From Terricaulis silvestris (lineage in GTDB: Bacteria; Pseudomonadota; Alphaproteobacteria; Caulobacterales; Aquidulcibacteraceae), in the NCBI RefSeq assembly GCF_009792355.1, contig NZ_CP047045.1:496001-560000 (forward strand): a stretch of DNA of 64,000 nucleotides, read 5' to 3'. The position numbers were made by a program, and so were the translations under genes. The notes below the pieces were generated by a model, which had not been told where the DNA came from, did not search any database, and was given only the letters and a program-made list of their open reading frames with translations. Positions 1-9,404 of this stretch are shown in pieces. Positions within the stretch are counted from its first letter, which is position 1. Every line of letters starts with the position of its first letter.

Positions 1-2
1 TC

Positions 3-1520
3 GTCCTCTGCTTTTGTGTGATTGGTCTCTTCGCGGCCGTCGTATTTGTGGACGCGTTGGCGGAGGCGGCGCCCGTTCGCTCGCTCGCCAATGGGCTGGA
101 ATGGGTAGCGCGACGTTTTTATTGGCTAGCCGCGTTCTACGATTGGGTCGACACGATCCTTGTCAGGATCAGCGCCCATGTTGCCGGTATGGGCCATCGC
201 AGCATGGCGATGCGTTATCTGACCCTCGCGGGCAGCTTGGCGGCATTGTGCGTGATGGGATGGTATCTGCCCGCGCCCTATGGGCTGATCCCAACCTTCT
301 TTGTGTTCGTGCTTGCGATTTCGGTCTCGCGACTTTGGAGTTGGGTCGAAGAGGACCGCGCCCTTGCGGCCATGACTGAATACAGAACCACGGCACCGTA
401 TCGCATGGATTTCCGCGAGGACTTTCGCGACGAGACCTTGCTGGGTTTCATCTTCGTATTCCTCGCTGCGCCAATCGCGATGATGCAAGCGCACAATGGA
501 GCGGTATTTGGTCCCGACCTCTTCTCTAATGCTGAGGGACGCAGTTTCGGAGATTGGTTCGGTTTCTTTGGCATCGAGCTGGCCAAAGCGATCCCAATCG
601 TCGATTGGGCTGAGATTTATGGCGTCGAGACTAGCTCTGACATGATCGCGATTCACGGGGCGGCGTCGCGTCACGCAATCTTTCTGGCGCGGGTGATGGT
701 GGATCTGGTTCTGATCGCATCGCTAGCGCAAGCGATCGGAGTTTGGACGCGGAACCGGCAGCAGAAAGAACTCTACCGCAACAGACATATTTCGCGGCTC
801 GATCCGTTCGTAGAGCGCGTTGAGTTGGCGCGCGCCATTAGAGGCACAAAGTCTAGCAGTGCTGACGGCGCCGCGGACTTCGATTTAACGCGCCTGCGTT
901 TGAATGCCTTCGTCGATTTCCGGCGCTATCTCGATACGCAGCTACGGCAGATCTACGGTTCGACGCGAAACTCGGATACTCGCGCCTTCATCGAGGCGAT
1001 TGCCAAGCAGCGGAACTTGCAGCTCTCGCATCCGATCGAACTTGCCATCGGCACTGCCGAAGGTAGCAAGGATGAAGAGATCCTTTTCCGGACCTTCCAC
1101 CTCGCGCTGCGTGAACACGATGAGAATGTTCGTTACATAGAGCCGGACGACCTTTACCGCATCCTGACCGGGATACGGACGACGCAGGGCCTCCATGCCT
1201 TTAAACGAGAAGTCGTGCACACGATGTGCCGCATCGCCGAACCTTCAGAGACAGTGGAGCTATTGTCCGGGTTAGCGGGCGGCGAAAAAGGCGAGAAGTT
1301 CCAATACGCCAAAGACCACATGATCAAGGCGATCGGACTGGTGACGAGACGCATGAGTGATGTCGCTGAAGTACAGCGTGTACGTGCGGAAGTGCGAAGG
1401 ATTGCGCGCTTGCGCAATGCGCCAAGTCAGCCGGCGGTGCGATCAGCGTTGAGAACAATAGATGAGAGCTTGCGCCGACTGGGCGTTAAAGTCCGCCGCC
1501 GCAGTGATGACGAAGAGTGA
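3..1520 (+). CDS. Membrane protein of unknown function (5' end outside window)
   Basis: The reading frame is open to the left edge (Val-Leu-Cys-Phe-Cys precedes the GTG at 18) and this residue run continues a hydrophobic helix, so the gene probably starts upstream and this is a C-terminal part of about 505 residues. Hydrophobic segments lie near residues 1-20, 75-110 (two helices separated by a Pro-Ala-Pro-Tyr turn), 150-165 and 225-245 of the visible part. The last 260 residues are hydrophilic and rich in Arg, Glu and Leu, hence probably a cytosolic helical domain. I recognise no family motif. It faces the trehalase gene tail to tail. Confidence 0.75.
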   Translation, partial: VLCFCVIGLFAAVVFVDALAEAAPVRSLANGLEWVARRFYWLAAFYDWVDTILVRISAHVAGMGHRSMAMRYLTLAGSLAALCVMGWYLPAPYGLIPTFFVFVLAISVSRLWSWVEEDRALAAMTEYRTTAPYRMDFREDFRDETLLGFIFVFLAAPIAMMQAHNGAVFGPDLFSNAEGRSFGDWFGFFGIELAKAIPIVDWAEIYGVETSSDMIAIHGAASRHAIFLARVMVDLVLIASLAQAIGVWTRNRQQKELYRNRHISRLDPFVERVELARAIRGTKSSSADGAADFDLTRLRLNAFVDFRRYLDTQLRQIYGSTRNSDTRAFIEAIAKQRNLQLSHPIELAIGTAEGSKDEEILFRTFHLALREHDENVRYIEPDDLYRILTGIRTTQGLHAFKREVVHTMCRIAEPSETVELLSGLAGGEKGEKFQYAKDHMIKAIGLVTRRMSDVAEVQRVRAEVRRIARLRNAPSQPAVRSALRTIDESLRRLGVKVRRRSDDEE

Positions 1521-1667
1521 TCGCAGCGATTCGCTGGCGTGATTAGCTTGCCGATGTCCGCTATCGGGAAGGAGACCCCTAGGGTCCGTTCTTGGGATGT
1601 TTGAGACGACGTCTGACGGGGATTTGAATATTCGATGGCATCGCGCCGTGCGGGAGCAAACGTCTCG
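1521..1667. other. Intergenic gap with a repeat-like motif
   Basis: Convergent gap of 147 bases. It holds ATGTCCGCTATCGGGAA at 1554-1570, which matches a site at 9298-9314 in 14 of 17 positions, and a short hairpin GACCC-CTA-GGGTC just after it. No terminator with a T tract is evident. Confidence 0.4.
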
Positions 1668-3236
1668 TCAGCCTGACGTGCGCGCAAGCCCGGAAAACAC
1701 GGTGTCGCCGATGTGAGCTAATTCGGGGAACCGGCGGATGAGCGCTGCTGTCACGCCATTGGTCCAGCCGAACCCATCTTGCAGCGGGTACTCGCCCCCA
1801 CCGCCTGGTTCGGAAGCTACCACATCATACTTTTCCAGCATCTTACCGGTGTGGCCGTAGACCTGCGCGACCAAGCGCAACCATCGTTCCGCGATAGACG
1901 CCGCGAGTGCCTCAGCGCCGCAGCGGCGCAGGCCCTCAATCACCACCCATTGCAGCGGCGCCCAGCCGTTCGGCGCATCCCATTGTTCGCCGGTGACCCG
2001 GAGCGAGGTGACGACCCCACCCGCCGCCAACAGGTGGGCGGTGATCGTGGCAATGCTGCGCTCCGCGTGGGCCGGAGCGGCGAGCCCCGTGAACAACGGA
2101 AAGGCGCATGCCGCGGTGAGGCGGTGGCGCAAGTGTCCGTTGCGGCAATCGTAGTCGTCGAAACACCCTAGCTCTTCGTTCCAGAGATACCTTTCAATGG
2201 CTGACTTTCGCGCCTCAGCGCGTTCGCGAAACGCCTCGGCCAACATGGTGTCGCCGCGATGCCGAGCGCCTGTTTCGATTGCTCTTTCCAAACCAAACAG
2301 GAGGCTATTGAGGTCGATCGGCGCAATCGACGTCGTCGTAATAGTGGCGATGGAAGTCGCATCGGCGAACCAGCGCGAGCTAAAATCCCATCCCGTCTCG
2401 CATCCAGCGCGGATCTCGCGATGAAGCTCTTCGGGTTCTCGATGAGCGATCGCCGCGCAGAGATCGAGATCGCGACGATAGGCTTCGTCGCGAGGAAGCG
2501 GACGATCGTCCCAGTATCGGTTGAGCAAAGCGCCGTCGGACAGGGCGACGACGCGCCGGTGCGTCTGGCCCGCGCTGAGGGTGTGCGCGCCATCCATCCA
2601 AAAGCTGTGCTCGCGGACAAGCTGGGGCAAGTAGTGCGCGAAGGCGCGCTCGGGCGCTGCTTCATCAAGCGCCGCAACAGCGGCGTAAAATGTCGGCGGT
2701 TGGGAGCGGCTGAGATAATAGGTGCGATTGCCGTTTGGCATGTAGCCGTGGCGGTCGATCATCGAAGCGATATTGTCGACGCACTCGCGTCTGAGATCGA
2801 GATCGTCCACGCCGACAATGGTGAAGTAAGTGTCCCAGTAATAGCACTCGCGGAAGATGCCGCCGGGCACGATGTAACGGCCGGGCATTGGCAAGAGCGA
2901 GGAATGCGCCGCCACCACCGGCGTATGGCGCGTGAGGGCAGGCCACAGTGCGTTGATGCGCGCGAGCATGGATGCGCCCGTCGGGCACGCCGGTGCGCTG
3001 TGGCCATGATGAGGAAACACGAACCAGCGCGAGAGAAAGTCAGCCAGCGTCTCGCCTGCGCGGCTGCGGTAGTCGGCGAGCACAAGGTCGGGGGAGTGTG
3101 CGGTTTCAGCGTCAGCGAACGCCTTGGTATCGATGGCAGGCCCCGCGGCGCTGTGGATTGAGGCGAAAATGTCGGCGAAGCGTTGCGACGGCGGCGCGTG
3201 CTCTAGCTCGTCATCAGGCTCGGTTCGGATGCTCAC
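1668..3236 (-). CDS. treA: Alpha,alpha-trehalase (GH37), cytosolic
   Basis: Hydrolyses trehalose to two glucose. Both GH37 signatures are present: PGGIFRECYYWDTYF at about residues 124-138 and QWDAPNGWAP at about 418-427, followed by EKYDV and a Gly-rich GGGGEYPLQDGFGW stretch. Length (522 residues) is normal. I chose the GTG at 3236: it has a good ribosome site (GAGGGAGAA), and the longer frame up to 3326 would translate through a perfect operator palindrome at 3260-3273. No signal peptide follows this start, so the enzyme should be cytosolic (TreF-like location). It is transcribed divergently from a LacI-family gene that probably represses it. Confidence 0.93.
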   Translation of the reverse strand: MSIRTEPDDELEHAPPSQRFADIFASIHSAAGPAIDTKAFADAETAHSPDLVLADYRSRAGETLADFLSRWFVFPHHGHSAPACPTGASMLARINALWPALTRHTPVVAAHSSLLPMPGRYIVPGGIFRECYYWDTYFTIVGVDDLDLRRECVDNIASMIDRHGYMPNGNRTYYLSRSQPPTFYAAVAALDEAAPERAFAHYLPQLVREHSFWMDGAHTLSAGQTHRRVVALSDGALLNRYWDDRPLPRDEAYRRDLDLCAAIAHREPEELHREIRAGCETGWDFSSRWFADATSIATITTTSIAPIDLNSLLFGLERAIETGARHRGDTMLAEAFRERAEARKSAIERYLWNEELGCFDDYDCRNGHLRHRLTAACAFPLFTGLAAPAHAERSIATITAHLLAAGGVVTSLRVTGEQWDAPNGWAPLQWVVIEGLRRCGAEALAASIAERWLRLVAQVYGHTGKMLEKYDVVASEPGGGGEYPLQDGFGWTNGVTAALIRRFPELAHIGDTVFSGLARTSG

Positions 3237-3257
3237 GGCGTTCTCCCTCGCCTCAAT

Positions 3258-3286
3258 ATTGCAATCGATTGCATACCTTTCGTCAA
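3258..3286 (-). promoter_or_regulatory. Trehalase promoter overlapped by LacI-type operator
   Basis: On the minus strand TTGACG (3286-3281) and TGCAAT (3263-3258) are separated by 17 bases. The perfect 14-base palindrome TGCAATCGATTGCA (3260-3273) covers the -10 and most of the spacer, the geometry expected for steric repression by the adjacent LacI-family protein. The -10 matches consensus in only four of six bases. Confidence 0.65.
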
Positions 3287-3325
3287 GAGGTGACGTGCTA
3301 GATCGAGGCGTCTGATTGCGTTTCA

Positions 3326-3339
3326 TGAAATTAAATGCA
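3326..3339 (+). promoter_or_regulatory. Operator-like site upstream of the LacI-family gene
   Basis: TGAAATTAAATGCA, 27 bases before the GTG start. It differs by one base in the right half from the TGAAAT-N2-ATTGCA form seen at 5444-5457, and suggests autoregulation. Confidence 0.45.
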
Positions 3340-3365
3340 ACAGACCGAGAGAGCAGGAGAGATCG

Positions 3366-4421
3366 GTGGCGAAACTTAAGGCCGTGTCAGAGAGACAGTT
3401 GCCGCGGCAGGGCGTGCGCCGCGCCGCGAAAACGATGGACGACATCGCGCGTCTGGCGAAGGTGTCCAAGCCCACCGTCTCGCGCGCGTTACAGGATAGC
3501 CCGCTGGTCAATGCCGCCACCAAAGAGCGGATCATCGCCATCGCCGTCAAGCACGGCTATTCGGTCAATCGCAACGCACAGCGCCTGAGAACGCGCCGGA
3601 GCAGCATCATTGCGGTGGTGCTGCACTTGCCGCAGCAATCCGGCAGGGCGGTGGCAGCGCCCTTCATCTTTCAGTTGCTGGCCGATGTGTCGCGCGCATT
3701 GTCGATCCGCAACCAGGACCTGTTGTTGTGCTCGGCGGAGTCCGACGAGGCCCATGCCTATGAACGGATGTTGGCGTCGAAGGGGGTCGACGGGTTCATT
3801 TTCCTAGGCCAGGGCACCAACGGCGCCTGGCTCAGCGAATTGGCGAAAACAAACGCGCCGTTCGTCGTCTGGGGCGCGGTTGACGACACACAGCCTTATT
3901 GCGCGGTCGGCAGCGATAACTTGGCGGGCGGCGTGTTGGCGGGACGACGCTTTGCCCAATTGGGACGAACGCGGGCCCTGTTCATCGGCAATCGCGCGCA
4001 CGCGGAAATGGACCTGCGCCGCCGCGGCCTGGAGGCCGGCCTAAAAGAGGGGCGGAGCATTGCTGCGGTGATCGACCTTGAGATTGCAGATTTCTCTTAT
4101 GAAACCGCGTATCAGGCGATGAAAGAAAAGCTCGCCGGTAAGCGCGCCCAATTCGACGCCGTGTTTGCCGGCAGTGACATCGTCGCCATGGCCGCTCTCG
4201 TGGCATTGCGGGAGGCAGGTCTGCGCACGCCCGAGGATGTGTCGGTGATCGGCTATAACGACATTCCGTTCGCCGCGCATGTTTCGCCGCCCCTGACGAC
4301 GATCCGGCAAGATACGCACCAAGCCGGCGCGCTATTGGTGGAGAAGCTGTTTCAAATCCTCGATGGCGCAAGGCCAAAGTCAGTGACCTTGCCCACTGAA
4401 CTTATTGTCCGCCAGACTTGA
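3366..4421 (+). CDS. LacI-family transcriptional regulator
   Basis: Helix-turn-helix at residues 24-43 (MDDIARLAKVSKPTVSRAL), hinge region, then a periplasmic-binding-protein-like sugar domain to the end (351 residues, normal). GTG start with GGAGAG five to ten bases upstream; the N-terminal 23 residues before the HTH are longer than usual but the ribosome site supports this start. It lies divergent to trehalase, and its last 20 bases overlap the convergent esterase gene. Related 14-base sites occur before trehalase, before this gene and between the esterase and TonB receptor genes, so it likely controls the whole group, with trehalose or a derivative as effector (inference). Confidence 0.92.
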   Translation: MAKLKAVSERQLPRQGVRRAAKTMDDIARLAKVSKPTVSRALQDSPLVNAATKERIIAIAVKHGYSVNRNAQRLRTRRSSIIAVVLHLPQQSGRAVAAPFIFQLLADVSRALSIRNQDLLLCSAESDEAHAYERMLASKGVDGFIFLGQGTNGAWLSELAKTNAPFVVWGAVDDTQPYCAVGSDNLAGGVLAGRRFAQLGRTRALFIGNRAHAEMDLRRRGLEAGLKEGRSIAAVIDLEIADFSYETAYQAMKEKLAGKRAQFDAVFAGSDIVAMAALVALREAGLRTPEDVSVIGYNDIPFAAHVSPPLTTIRQDTHQAGALLVEKLFQILDGARPKSVTLPTELIVRQT

Positions 4422-5355
4422 TGGCGCGACGCAGGAAAGCCGACATCACGGCGAAGGCGTCATCGGACTCGGGGAGCTCCAGATAAATCCAGTGTGCGTG
4501 CGGCATGGCTTCGAACACGACGAGATCGGCGGCCACGCCCTCGCGGCGCAGCGCGCGATGCAGTAGCGCTGTCTGGCTCAACAAGAAATCTCTCGTCCCC
4601 GCAACGCAGAGCGTTGCTGGAAACACCTTCAAGTTTGCAAATATTGGCGAAATGTCGGGAGATGAGGCGTCGTGTTCACCGACATAATCCGCCCAGAGCT
4701 GGTCCAGCGCCGCGATATCTTCGATAGGCCGGAAGAAAAACTCGCTATCGCCGGTTCGGCTGAGGTCGGCGGTGCCGGAAAAAAAGCCGAGGGCGGCAGG
4801 CAGAGGGAGCGCTTGTTGTTGAAGGCGCACGAGCAACTGCGTGCACAGGATCGCGCCGGCGGATGTGCCATAAAGCCCAATACGCGATGGCGAATATTGA
4901 TCGAGCAGAGCCCGATAAACGCTCTCCGCGTCGTCGACCGCCGCTGGAAATCGATGCTCTGGCGCCATGCGATAACGCGCGGCGATCACGCGAGCTTGCG
5001 CCAATGCCGCGATCGGAACGTTCTCGGTGATTGAGCCCGCATCCTTGGTGAAACCGCCGCCGTGCAAATTAAGCAGAATACAATCGCGAGTATCCGGTGC
5101 GATCGTTGATGGCGTGAATATGCGCACGGGCACGCCGCCCATAACGCTGTCTTCCATGGTGACGCCGTAGCGGTCGAGCTGCTTTGCGCCGAGCGTCTCC
5201 TGGACGTCGGCGCATACTTGGCGCTGCTCAGCAAGCGTCGGCCGATCTGGACGAAACGGCTTTGTGAGCTCGACTTGCGCGGCCTTACTCACGGTGCGCG
5301 GTGCGGGCGCACCATGCAGCACATAGGCCGCGCCCACGGGGGAGGCTGCTGTCAT
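4402..5355 (-). CDS. Alpha/beta hydrolase, HSL-type esterase
   Basis: HSL family: oxyanion motif HGGG at residues 98-101, nucleophile Ser165 in GTSAG, Asp in GTRDF, and catalytic His in MPHAHW near the C-terminus. 317 residues, no signal peptide, so cytosolic. Start taken at ATG 5355 with AGGAAA upstream; an in-frame ATG further out would run into an operator-like site at 5379-5392. It is divergent from a TonB receptor gene and shares its putative operators. Substrate unknown; deacylation of an acylated sugar would fit the location but is a guess. Confidence 0.88.
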   Translation of the reverse strand: MTAASPVGAAYVLHGAPAPRTVSKAAQVELTKPFRPDRPTLAEQRQVCADVQETLGAKQLDRYGVTMEDSVMGGVPVRIFTPSTIAPDTRDCILLNLHGGGFTKDAGSITENVPIAALAQARVIAARYRMAPEHRFPAAVDDAESVYRALLDQYSPSRIGLYGTSAGAILCTQLLVRLQQQALPLPAALGFFSGTADLSRTGDSEFFFRPIEDIAALDQLWADYVGEHDASSPDISPIFANLKVFPATLCVAGTRDFLLSQTALLHRALRREGVAADLVVFEAMPHAHWIYLELPESDDAFAVMSAFLRRAIKSGGQ

Positions 5356-5378
5356 CCGGTGTTTCCTATGTCCTGACC

Positions 5379-5392
5379 TGCAATGCATTTCA
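5379..5392. promoter_or_regulatory. LacI-type operator-like site, esterase side
   Basis: TGCAATGCATTTCA, 23 bases upstream of the esterase start. It is the reverse-complement form of TGAAAT-N2-ATTGCA, with one base different. Confidence 0.5.
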
Positions 5393-5443
5393 TTGGGCGT
5401 CTACGGTGTCAACCCTAGCTCGGCCAGCCTTCCTCGCTGTTAT

Positions 5444-5480
5444 TGAAATGGATTGCATAAACGTCTTGAAATGCGTTGCA
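5444..5480. promoter_or_regulatory. Pair of LacI-type operator-like sites
   Basis: TGAAATGGATTGCA at 5444-5457 and TGAAATGCGTTGCA at 5467-5480, 23 bases centre to centre, in the divergent region between esterase and TonB receptor. They resemble the palindrome in the trehalase promoter. Confidence 0.55.
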
Positions 5481-5609
5481 GAAAGTGTTTGATAGGCCAA
5501 CGCCCGCGACAAGTTGGGTGCGGGGAGGATAATGGGATGTGCGGCGCCGGATGCGCGCCGAGCCATGTCCTTCCCACGATCAAATGCGATCGGATGGGAG
5601 GGTAATCTG

Positions 5610-7907
5610 ATGAAATCCAAGTTGGCCAGGACGCCTTCGATCCACTGGACGTTTGTGCTTGGCTCGGTTGCTTTGCTTGGGTTTGGCCCAGGTGTCGCTG
5701 CTGCGCAGAGTGCTGCGGATCCTGACACTAACGAAGAGATCGTTGTCACCGCGCGGCGCATTGCAGAATCGCAGCAGGACGTGCCGATTGCGATTACCGC
5801 GCTCGATCAGGCCGAACTCGATCGCAACCGCATCCAATCTCTGACCGATCTGCAGCAGTTCGTCCCGTCCGCGAGCGTCACGGGATACAATAGCCGCAAT
5901 CAGGAATGGTTCTCACTGCGCGGACAGGGTGAGACCGGGCTTGAAACCGGGGGCGGCGTTGGCGGCGGCCCAGCTGTCGTCGGGTACCTGGCGGAAGTGC
6001 CGGTCGCTATCGCGGGGCCTGGCCTCTACTACGATCTTGCGTCGGTGCAAGTGCTGAACGGGCCGCAAGGCACATTGTTTGGCCGCAACACCACAGGCGG
6101 CGCGATCCTGTTTGAGCCGCGTTTGCCGAGCGAGGCGTTCGAAGGATACCTCACCGCGACCGTTGGCGACTATGGCCGCACTGAGTTTGGCGGCGCGCTC
6201 AATCTGCCGATCAATTCGGTGCTATCGGTGCGCCTAGCAGGTCAGACCGGGCATCGCGACGGCTACACCCACGACGTCGTGCAGGACGTGGACTATCAGG
6301 AGCGCGATTTCGACGCTGTGCGCCTTGGCGTTTTGTTCGAGCCAACCGCGCAGGTCGAAAGCTATTTCCTCGCCAATTACGTTGACTATGAAGAGACCGG
6401 CTCCGGCAATGTCCTTCTGGCGGTCAACCCTGGCAACGCCGCGCTGGTCGCGGCGCTCGCCGATCAAGGTGAACTCGGCATCCGCCACACCTCCCACAGC
6501 GTGACGGGCGAATATGACCGCGGTCGTTTTCTCACGCTGCTGAACAGGACGTCTTTTGAGATCAACGACCAGCTCACGCTGCGCAATATTGTGAGCTGGT
6601 CGCATCGCCAAACCAGCCGGCGCGTTGATGAAGATGGTTCGCCGCTGATCATCCTGGACTCGACCGGCCCGCTGCCGGGCACGTGGCACAAGAACCAGGA
6701 AGTGTTCACTGAAGAACTACAGCTCCAAGGCCAGTCCGGCGACGGTCACTTCCGTTGGCAAGTTGGCGGGTATTATGAAGACGGCTCGAACCCTGAGAAC
6801 ATGAGCTTCTCGCAGCAATTCGCGCCGACATTTTTTCTAAGCACGTTCGAGATCGATCAGGCCAACACGTCGAAGGGACTGTACGCGCAAGGCACGCTCG
6901 CGCTCGATTCCATGCTCGATGGTTTGAGTCTTACCGCAGGTTATCGACATACGTGGGATGAAATATCGTTCGGCGTCGCCTTTGCCGGCTCGGCAACGAT
7001 GGTTCCGTCTCCAGGTGATCCGTGCTTCAGCGTGGCCGGTGAAGTCTATCCGGACAACTGCCTCGTCACGGACAGCGCATCGCATGACGGCGATTCCTAC
7101 ACGCTTGGCCTCGACTGGCGGATGTCGCCCTCGACGCTGCTCTACCTGGTCACGCGGCAGGGTTATAAGAGCGGCGGTTTCAACATTGTGGCAACGCAGT
7201 TAGGCGCGACCGACAGCGACTACTACACGTACTTACCGGAAACTGTGCGCGACATCGAATTCGGTGTGAAAACCGATTGGCGCGCGGGCGGCGTGCGCGG
7301 CAGGACCAACGCAGCGCTCTATTACAGCGAATATTCCGACGCGCAGGTGTTGACCGCTGCCGTTGTCGGCGGGAGCGTGCAGGGCGTCACCGCCAACGCG
7401 GCGAGCGCGACGATCTCGGGCTTCGAGCTGCAAAACACGATCTGGTTCTCAGATTGGGTGGAGCTCAATCTGACCTATTCCAACATGGATGCGGGCTACG
7501 ATCGCTACATCACGCCGCTCGGCAACGACCTCAGCAACACGCCGTATCCGAACGCGCCGGAAAATCGCCTCGCCGCCGGCGCGCGCTTTCGAATGCCGTT
7601 GCCGGCGACAGCGGGCGAGCTTTGGCTCGGCGCCACATATACGTATCAAGACGAGATTTATGTCGGCATTGGCGACAACGGTCCGGGTTCGCCCGCCAAC
7701 ACGCAGGATGAACATAGCCTGGTGAATCTGCGCGCCGACTGGACCTCAGTGCTTGGCTCCAAGTTCGATTTGGCGGTGTTCGTCACCAACGCGACAGATG
7801 AAGAGTATCTGGTCACCAATCTCGACCTCTACAATGCCTTGGGTTATGCCACTGGCTCCTACGGCGAGCCACGAATGGCTGGTGTCACGTTGAGGCGGGC
7901 TTTCTGA
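5610..7907 (+). CDS. TonB-dependent outer-membrane receptor
   Basis: 765-residue receptor: signal peptide ending AAAQSA near residue 35, a TonB box-like EEIVVTARR, a plug domain with the usual GPQGTLFGRNTTGGAI stretch, and a beta-barrel ending in aromatic RRAF. Start ATG 5610 is preceded by GGGAGGG; earlier in-frame starts have no ribosome site. The next gene, an MFS transporter, begins directly after its stop. With trehalase, esterase and LacI regulator this fits uptake of a sugar or sugar ester across the outer membrane, though this receptor class is often annotated only generically. Confidence 0.92.
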   Translation: MKSKLARTPSIHWTFVLGSVALLGFGPGVAAAQSAADPDTNEEIVVTARRIAESQQDVPIAITALDQAELDRNRIQSLTDLQQFVPSASVTGYNSRNQEWFSLRGQGETGLETGGGVGGGPAVVGYLAEVPVAIAGPGLYYDLASVQVLNGPQGTLFGRNTTGGAILFEPRLPSEAFEGYLTATVGDYGRTEFGGALNLPINSVLSVRLAGQTGHRDGYTHDVVQDVDYQERDFDAVRLGVLFEPTAQVESYFLANYVDYEETGSGNVLLAVNPGNAALVAALADQGELGIRHTSHSVTGEYDRGRFLTLLNRTSFEINDQLTLRNIVSWSHRQTSRRVDEDGSPLIILDSTGPLPGTWHKNQEVFTEELQLQGQSGDGHFRWQVGGYYEDGSNPENMSFSQQFAPTFFLSTFEIDQANTSKGLYAQGTLALDSMLDGLSLTAGYRHTWDEISFGVAFAGSATMVPSPGDPCFSVAGEVYPDNCLVTDSASHDGDSYTLGLDWRMSPSTLLYLVTRQGYKSGGFNIVATQLGATDSDYYTYLPETVRDIEFGVKTDWRAGGVRGRTNAALYYSEYSDAQVLTAAVVGGSVQGVTANAASATISGFELQNTIWFSDWVELNLTYSNMDAGYDRYITPLGNDLSNTPYPNAPENRLAAGARFRMPLPATAGELWLGATYTYQDEIYVGIGDNGPGSPANTQDEHSLVNLRADWTSVLGSKFDLAVFVTNATDEEYLVTNLDLYNALGYATGSYGEPRMAGVTLRRAF

Positions 7908-9221
7908 TTGACGCAGCTCGATGCGGCGCCCAGCGCGGTTCGTCGGAATGCTGGATGGATCTGGGTGATCGCTGCATTGGCGCTATGCCATGCGCACGCG
8001 ATCGCGAGCCTTCACGTCGTCAACATCCTCGTCGATCCGATCAAGGCGTCGCTAAGTATCTCGGATACTCAGTTTAGCCTGTTGCAGGGCGCCGCCGTGG
8101 CGATCCTTGCGGGCGTATTGGGGTTGCCAATGGCTCGCATCGCCGATGGTGGCAGGCGTCGCACCGTGATTCTGGCGGGTCTGCTGGTGTGGTCTGCGGG
8201 GTCGTTGTTGTCTGCGTTTGCGCAGGACTTTGCGTCCATGTTCGCCGCGCGCGCCATGGTTGGTGTCGGCGAAATCGTGCTGTTCCCGGCGGCGCTATCG
8301 TGGATTTACGATGCGGCGCCGCCCAAGCGTATCGCCGCGGCCATCGGCGCGTTCGGCGCGGGCGGACCATTGGGGGCCGCTGCCGCGCTCGCTGGCGGCG
8401 GCTGGCTCGTCGCCCATGCCGAGGATGTTGGCCGCGTTGCGCCATGGCTCGCAAACTTTGAGTCGTGGCGCGTTGCATTTCTTGCGCTGGCGTTCCTGGG
8501 CGTCGTTGCCGCCGCTGCGCTTGCGTTGGCGCCGGGTGATCGCTCCGGGGCGGGCGCAGGGCGAGCAGCGTCAACTGGACTTGCGCAAGAGCTGTGGCGC
8601 GACTGGCGCGCTTATGCCGGTGTGAGCGGGGGATTTATCATGTTCTCGATCGCGGTGCTCGCGATCAACGCTTGGGCGCCAACTTATCTGATCCGCGTGC
8701 GCGGCCTCGACGCCGAGGCGGCAGGAGGACTGGTGGGCGCAGTCGCTATTAGCGGCGCCGTCGCCGGCGCGTGGCTCGCAGGTATTGCCGCGGACGCGTT
8801 GCGCGTGAGAGGCCGCTCCGACGCGGCGATCCTGCTCGCGATTGGGTTTGTGGGGCTGCTCGCGGTGTCCGCTTTAGGCCTTGTTGTCGTGGTCCCGCTC
8901 GGACTCGCTACGGTGTTTCTCTTTGCCGCATATGCGTTGATGGCGACGCCGACTGTACTTGGCGGATTCGCGCTGCAGCAGATATCACCGCCAGCGATGA
9001 GGGCGCAGATCATGGCGCTTCACGTCCTGCTTGTGAATGTCATCGCCCTAACCGCGGGGCCGGCCGGCGTTGCGCTCACAACGGACTACGTGTTCGGGGC
9101 GCCGGCGGCCGTGGGGCAATCGCTGGCACTCGTCGTAACTATTGCGGCGGCGTTGGCGATAGCGACCTTTGTTGTTACCAAGCGGGCGTTCAAAACGTCG
9201 GCGGAGCTTCGCGAATGTTGA
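7908..9221 (+). CDS. MFS transporter
   Basis: 437 residues with about twelve hydrophobic helices and the MFS loop motif GLPMARIADGGRRR between helices 2 and 3. An in-frame stop ends at 7907, so the start can only be the TTG at 7908 or a GTG inside the first helix; TTG 7908 keeps helix 1 whole and has GAGG upstream in the receptor's 3' end. Likely cotranscribed with the receptor and carries its ligand across the inner membrane. Confidence 0.88.
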   Translation: MTQLDAAPSAVRRNAGWIWVIAALALCHAHAIASLHVVNILVDPIKASLSISDTQFSLLQGAAVAILAGVLGLPMARIADGGRRRTVILAGLLVWSAGSLLSAFAQDFASMFAARAMVGVGEIVLFPAALSWIYDAAPPKRIAAAIGAFGAGGPLGAAAALAGGGWLVAHAEDVGRVAPWLANFESWRVAFLALAFLGVVAAAALALAPGDRSGAGAGRAASTGLAQELWRDWRAYAGVSGGFIMFSIAVLAINAWAPTYLIRVRGLDAEAAGGLVGAVAISGAVAGAWLAGIAADALRVRGRSDAAILLAIGFVGLLAVSALGLVVVVPLGLATVFLFAAYALMATPTVLGGFALQQISPPAMRAQIMALHVLLVNVIALTAGPAGVALTTDYVFGAPAAVGQSLALVVTIAAALAIATFVVTKRAFKTSAELREC

Positions 9222-9404
9222 GCGCATCGCCGGTTCAGCCTTGCTGCTGTCAGCGATTGCCCAACATCAACGTCCGTTTTGCAGCTCTCAATCGCGGAAG
9301 TCCGCTATTGGGATGTTGCAGAAGTGCGACCGACCGGAATAGTGCTGCATTCGCGCCATTGGTAAGATGTTGTCATGTCGACCGAGATTGGCCCGAAGCG
9401 GACT
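9222..9404. other. Intergenic stretch with repeat-like motifs
   Basis: No gene seen. Contains AACGTCCGTTTTGCAG (9269-9284), AAGTCCGCTATTGGGA (9298-9313) and TGGCCCGAAGCGGAC (9389-9403), members of a short intergenic motif set that recurs near 1554, 9886 and 63953. Confidence 0.4.

Noticed and set aside
2259-3161. Plus-strand frame of 300 codons
   Set aside because: Antisense to trehalase, which carries both GH37 signatures.
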